64,000 nt of DNA from Ignavibacteriaceae bacterium (GTDB lineage: Bacteria; Bacteroidota; Ignavibacteria; Ignavibacteriales; Ignavibacteriaceae): NCBI GenBank assembly GCA_023229425.1, contig JALNZG010000001.1:1-64000 (forward strand), written 5' to 3'. Positions within the stretch are counted from its first letter, which is position 1, and every line of letters begins with the position of its first letter. Of the stretch, positions 63,970-64,000 are shown one piece after another. The position numbers were made by a program, and so were the translations under genes. The notes under the pieces were generated by a model, which saw only the letters and a list, made by a program, of their open reading frames with translations, had not been told where the DNA came from and did no database searches.

Positions 63970-64000
63970 AATGATTATTAAATAAACGAACCTTATTTAA

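Overview
The window looks like chromosomal DNA of a Gram-negative bacterium of the Bacteroidota/Chlorobiota (FCB) group, most likely Ignavibacteria-like. The evidence is a fused LpxC-FabZ gene, lipid A and heptose genes, and 14 genes (one of them frameshifted) ending in a type IX secretion (T9SS) type-A sorting domain with the YPNPFNP signature. The sequence is AT-rich. I saw no rRNA, tRNA, CRISPR array, transposase or phage gene.

Layout. 1-9.4 kb (minus strand): three tandem DUF3160 paralogues with sorting domains, then a lipoprotein with a glycosidase-like beta-propeller. 9.5-13.7 kb (plus): lpxC-fabZ, lpxA, a lipoate ligase-like gene and a periplasmic propeller protein. 13.8-23.6 kb (minus): five tandem secreted proteins built from glycogen-binding-like modules in different numbers and orders. 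23.9-35.4 kb (plus): heptose kinase, heptose adenylyltransferase, TamB-like protein and RNase R, all overlapping end to start, then a large peptidase/propeller/outer-membrane-barrel protein. 35.5-39.1 kb: a compact restriction-modification locus (nuclease-methylase fusion plus specificity subunit). 39.2-41.7 kb: a TlpA-like thioredoxin, an FmdB zinc ribbon and a lipoprotein. 42.1-47.2 kb: a glucose-use locus (MFS sugar porter, ROK kinase, GH3 beta-glucosidase) interrupted by a four-helix-bundle gene bracketed by inverted repeats. 47.3-61 kb: a frameshifted M14 peptidase, several T9SS propeller proteins and a DUF4159-DUF4175 pair. 61-64 kb (minus): CBS protein, M20 amidohydrolase and aspartate kinase, the last with a possible structured RNA leader.

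Most of the secreted proteins would be exported by Sec, cross the outer membrane by T9SS and sit on the surface. The glycan-binding array, the GH3 enzyme, the sugar porter and the kinase fit a polysaccharide-degrading lifestyle, but no T9SS machinery gene lies in the window.

The most interesting signals are: (1) the methylase/specificity gene junction, where a run of eight T sits on the methylase stop codon and the downstream frame lacks an ordinary start codon; (2) intergenic-type repeats and one perfect palindrome read in frame inside T9SS sorting domains; (3) the four-helix-bundle cassette; (4) modular reshuffling of the five-gene array; (5) the GC-rich leader of aspartate kinase. All family assignments come from reading motifs by eye; no database search was run.
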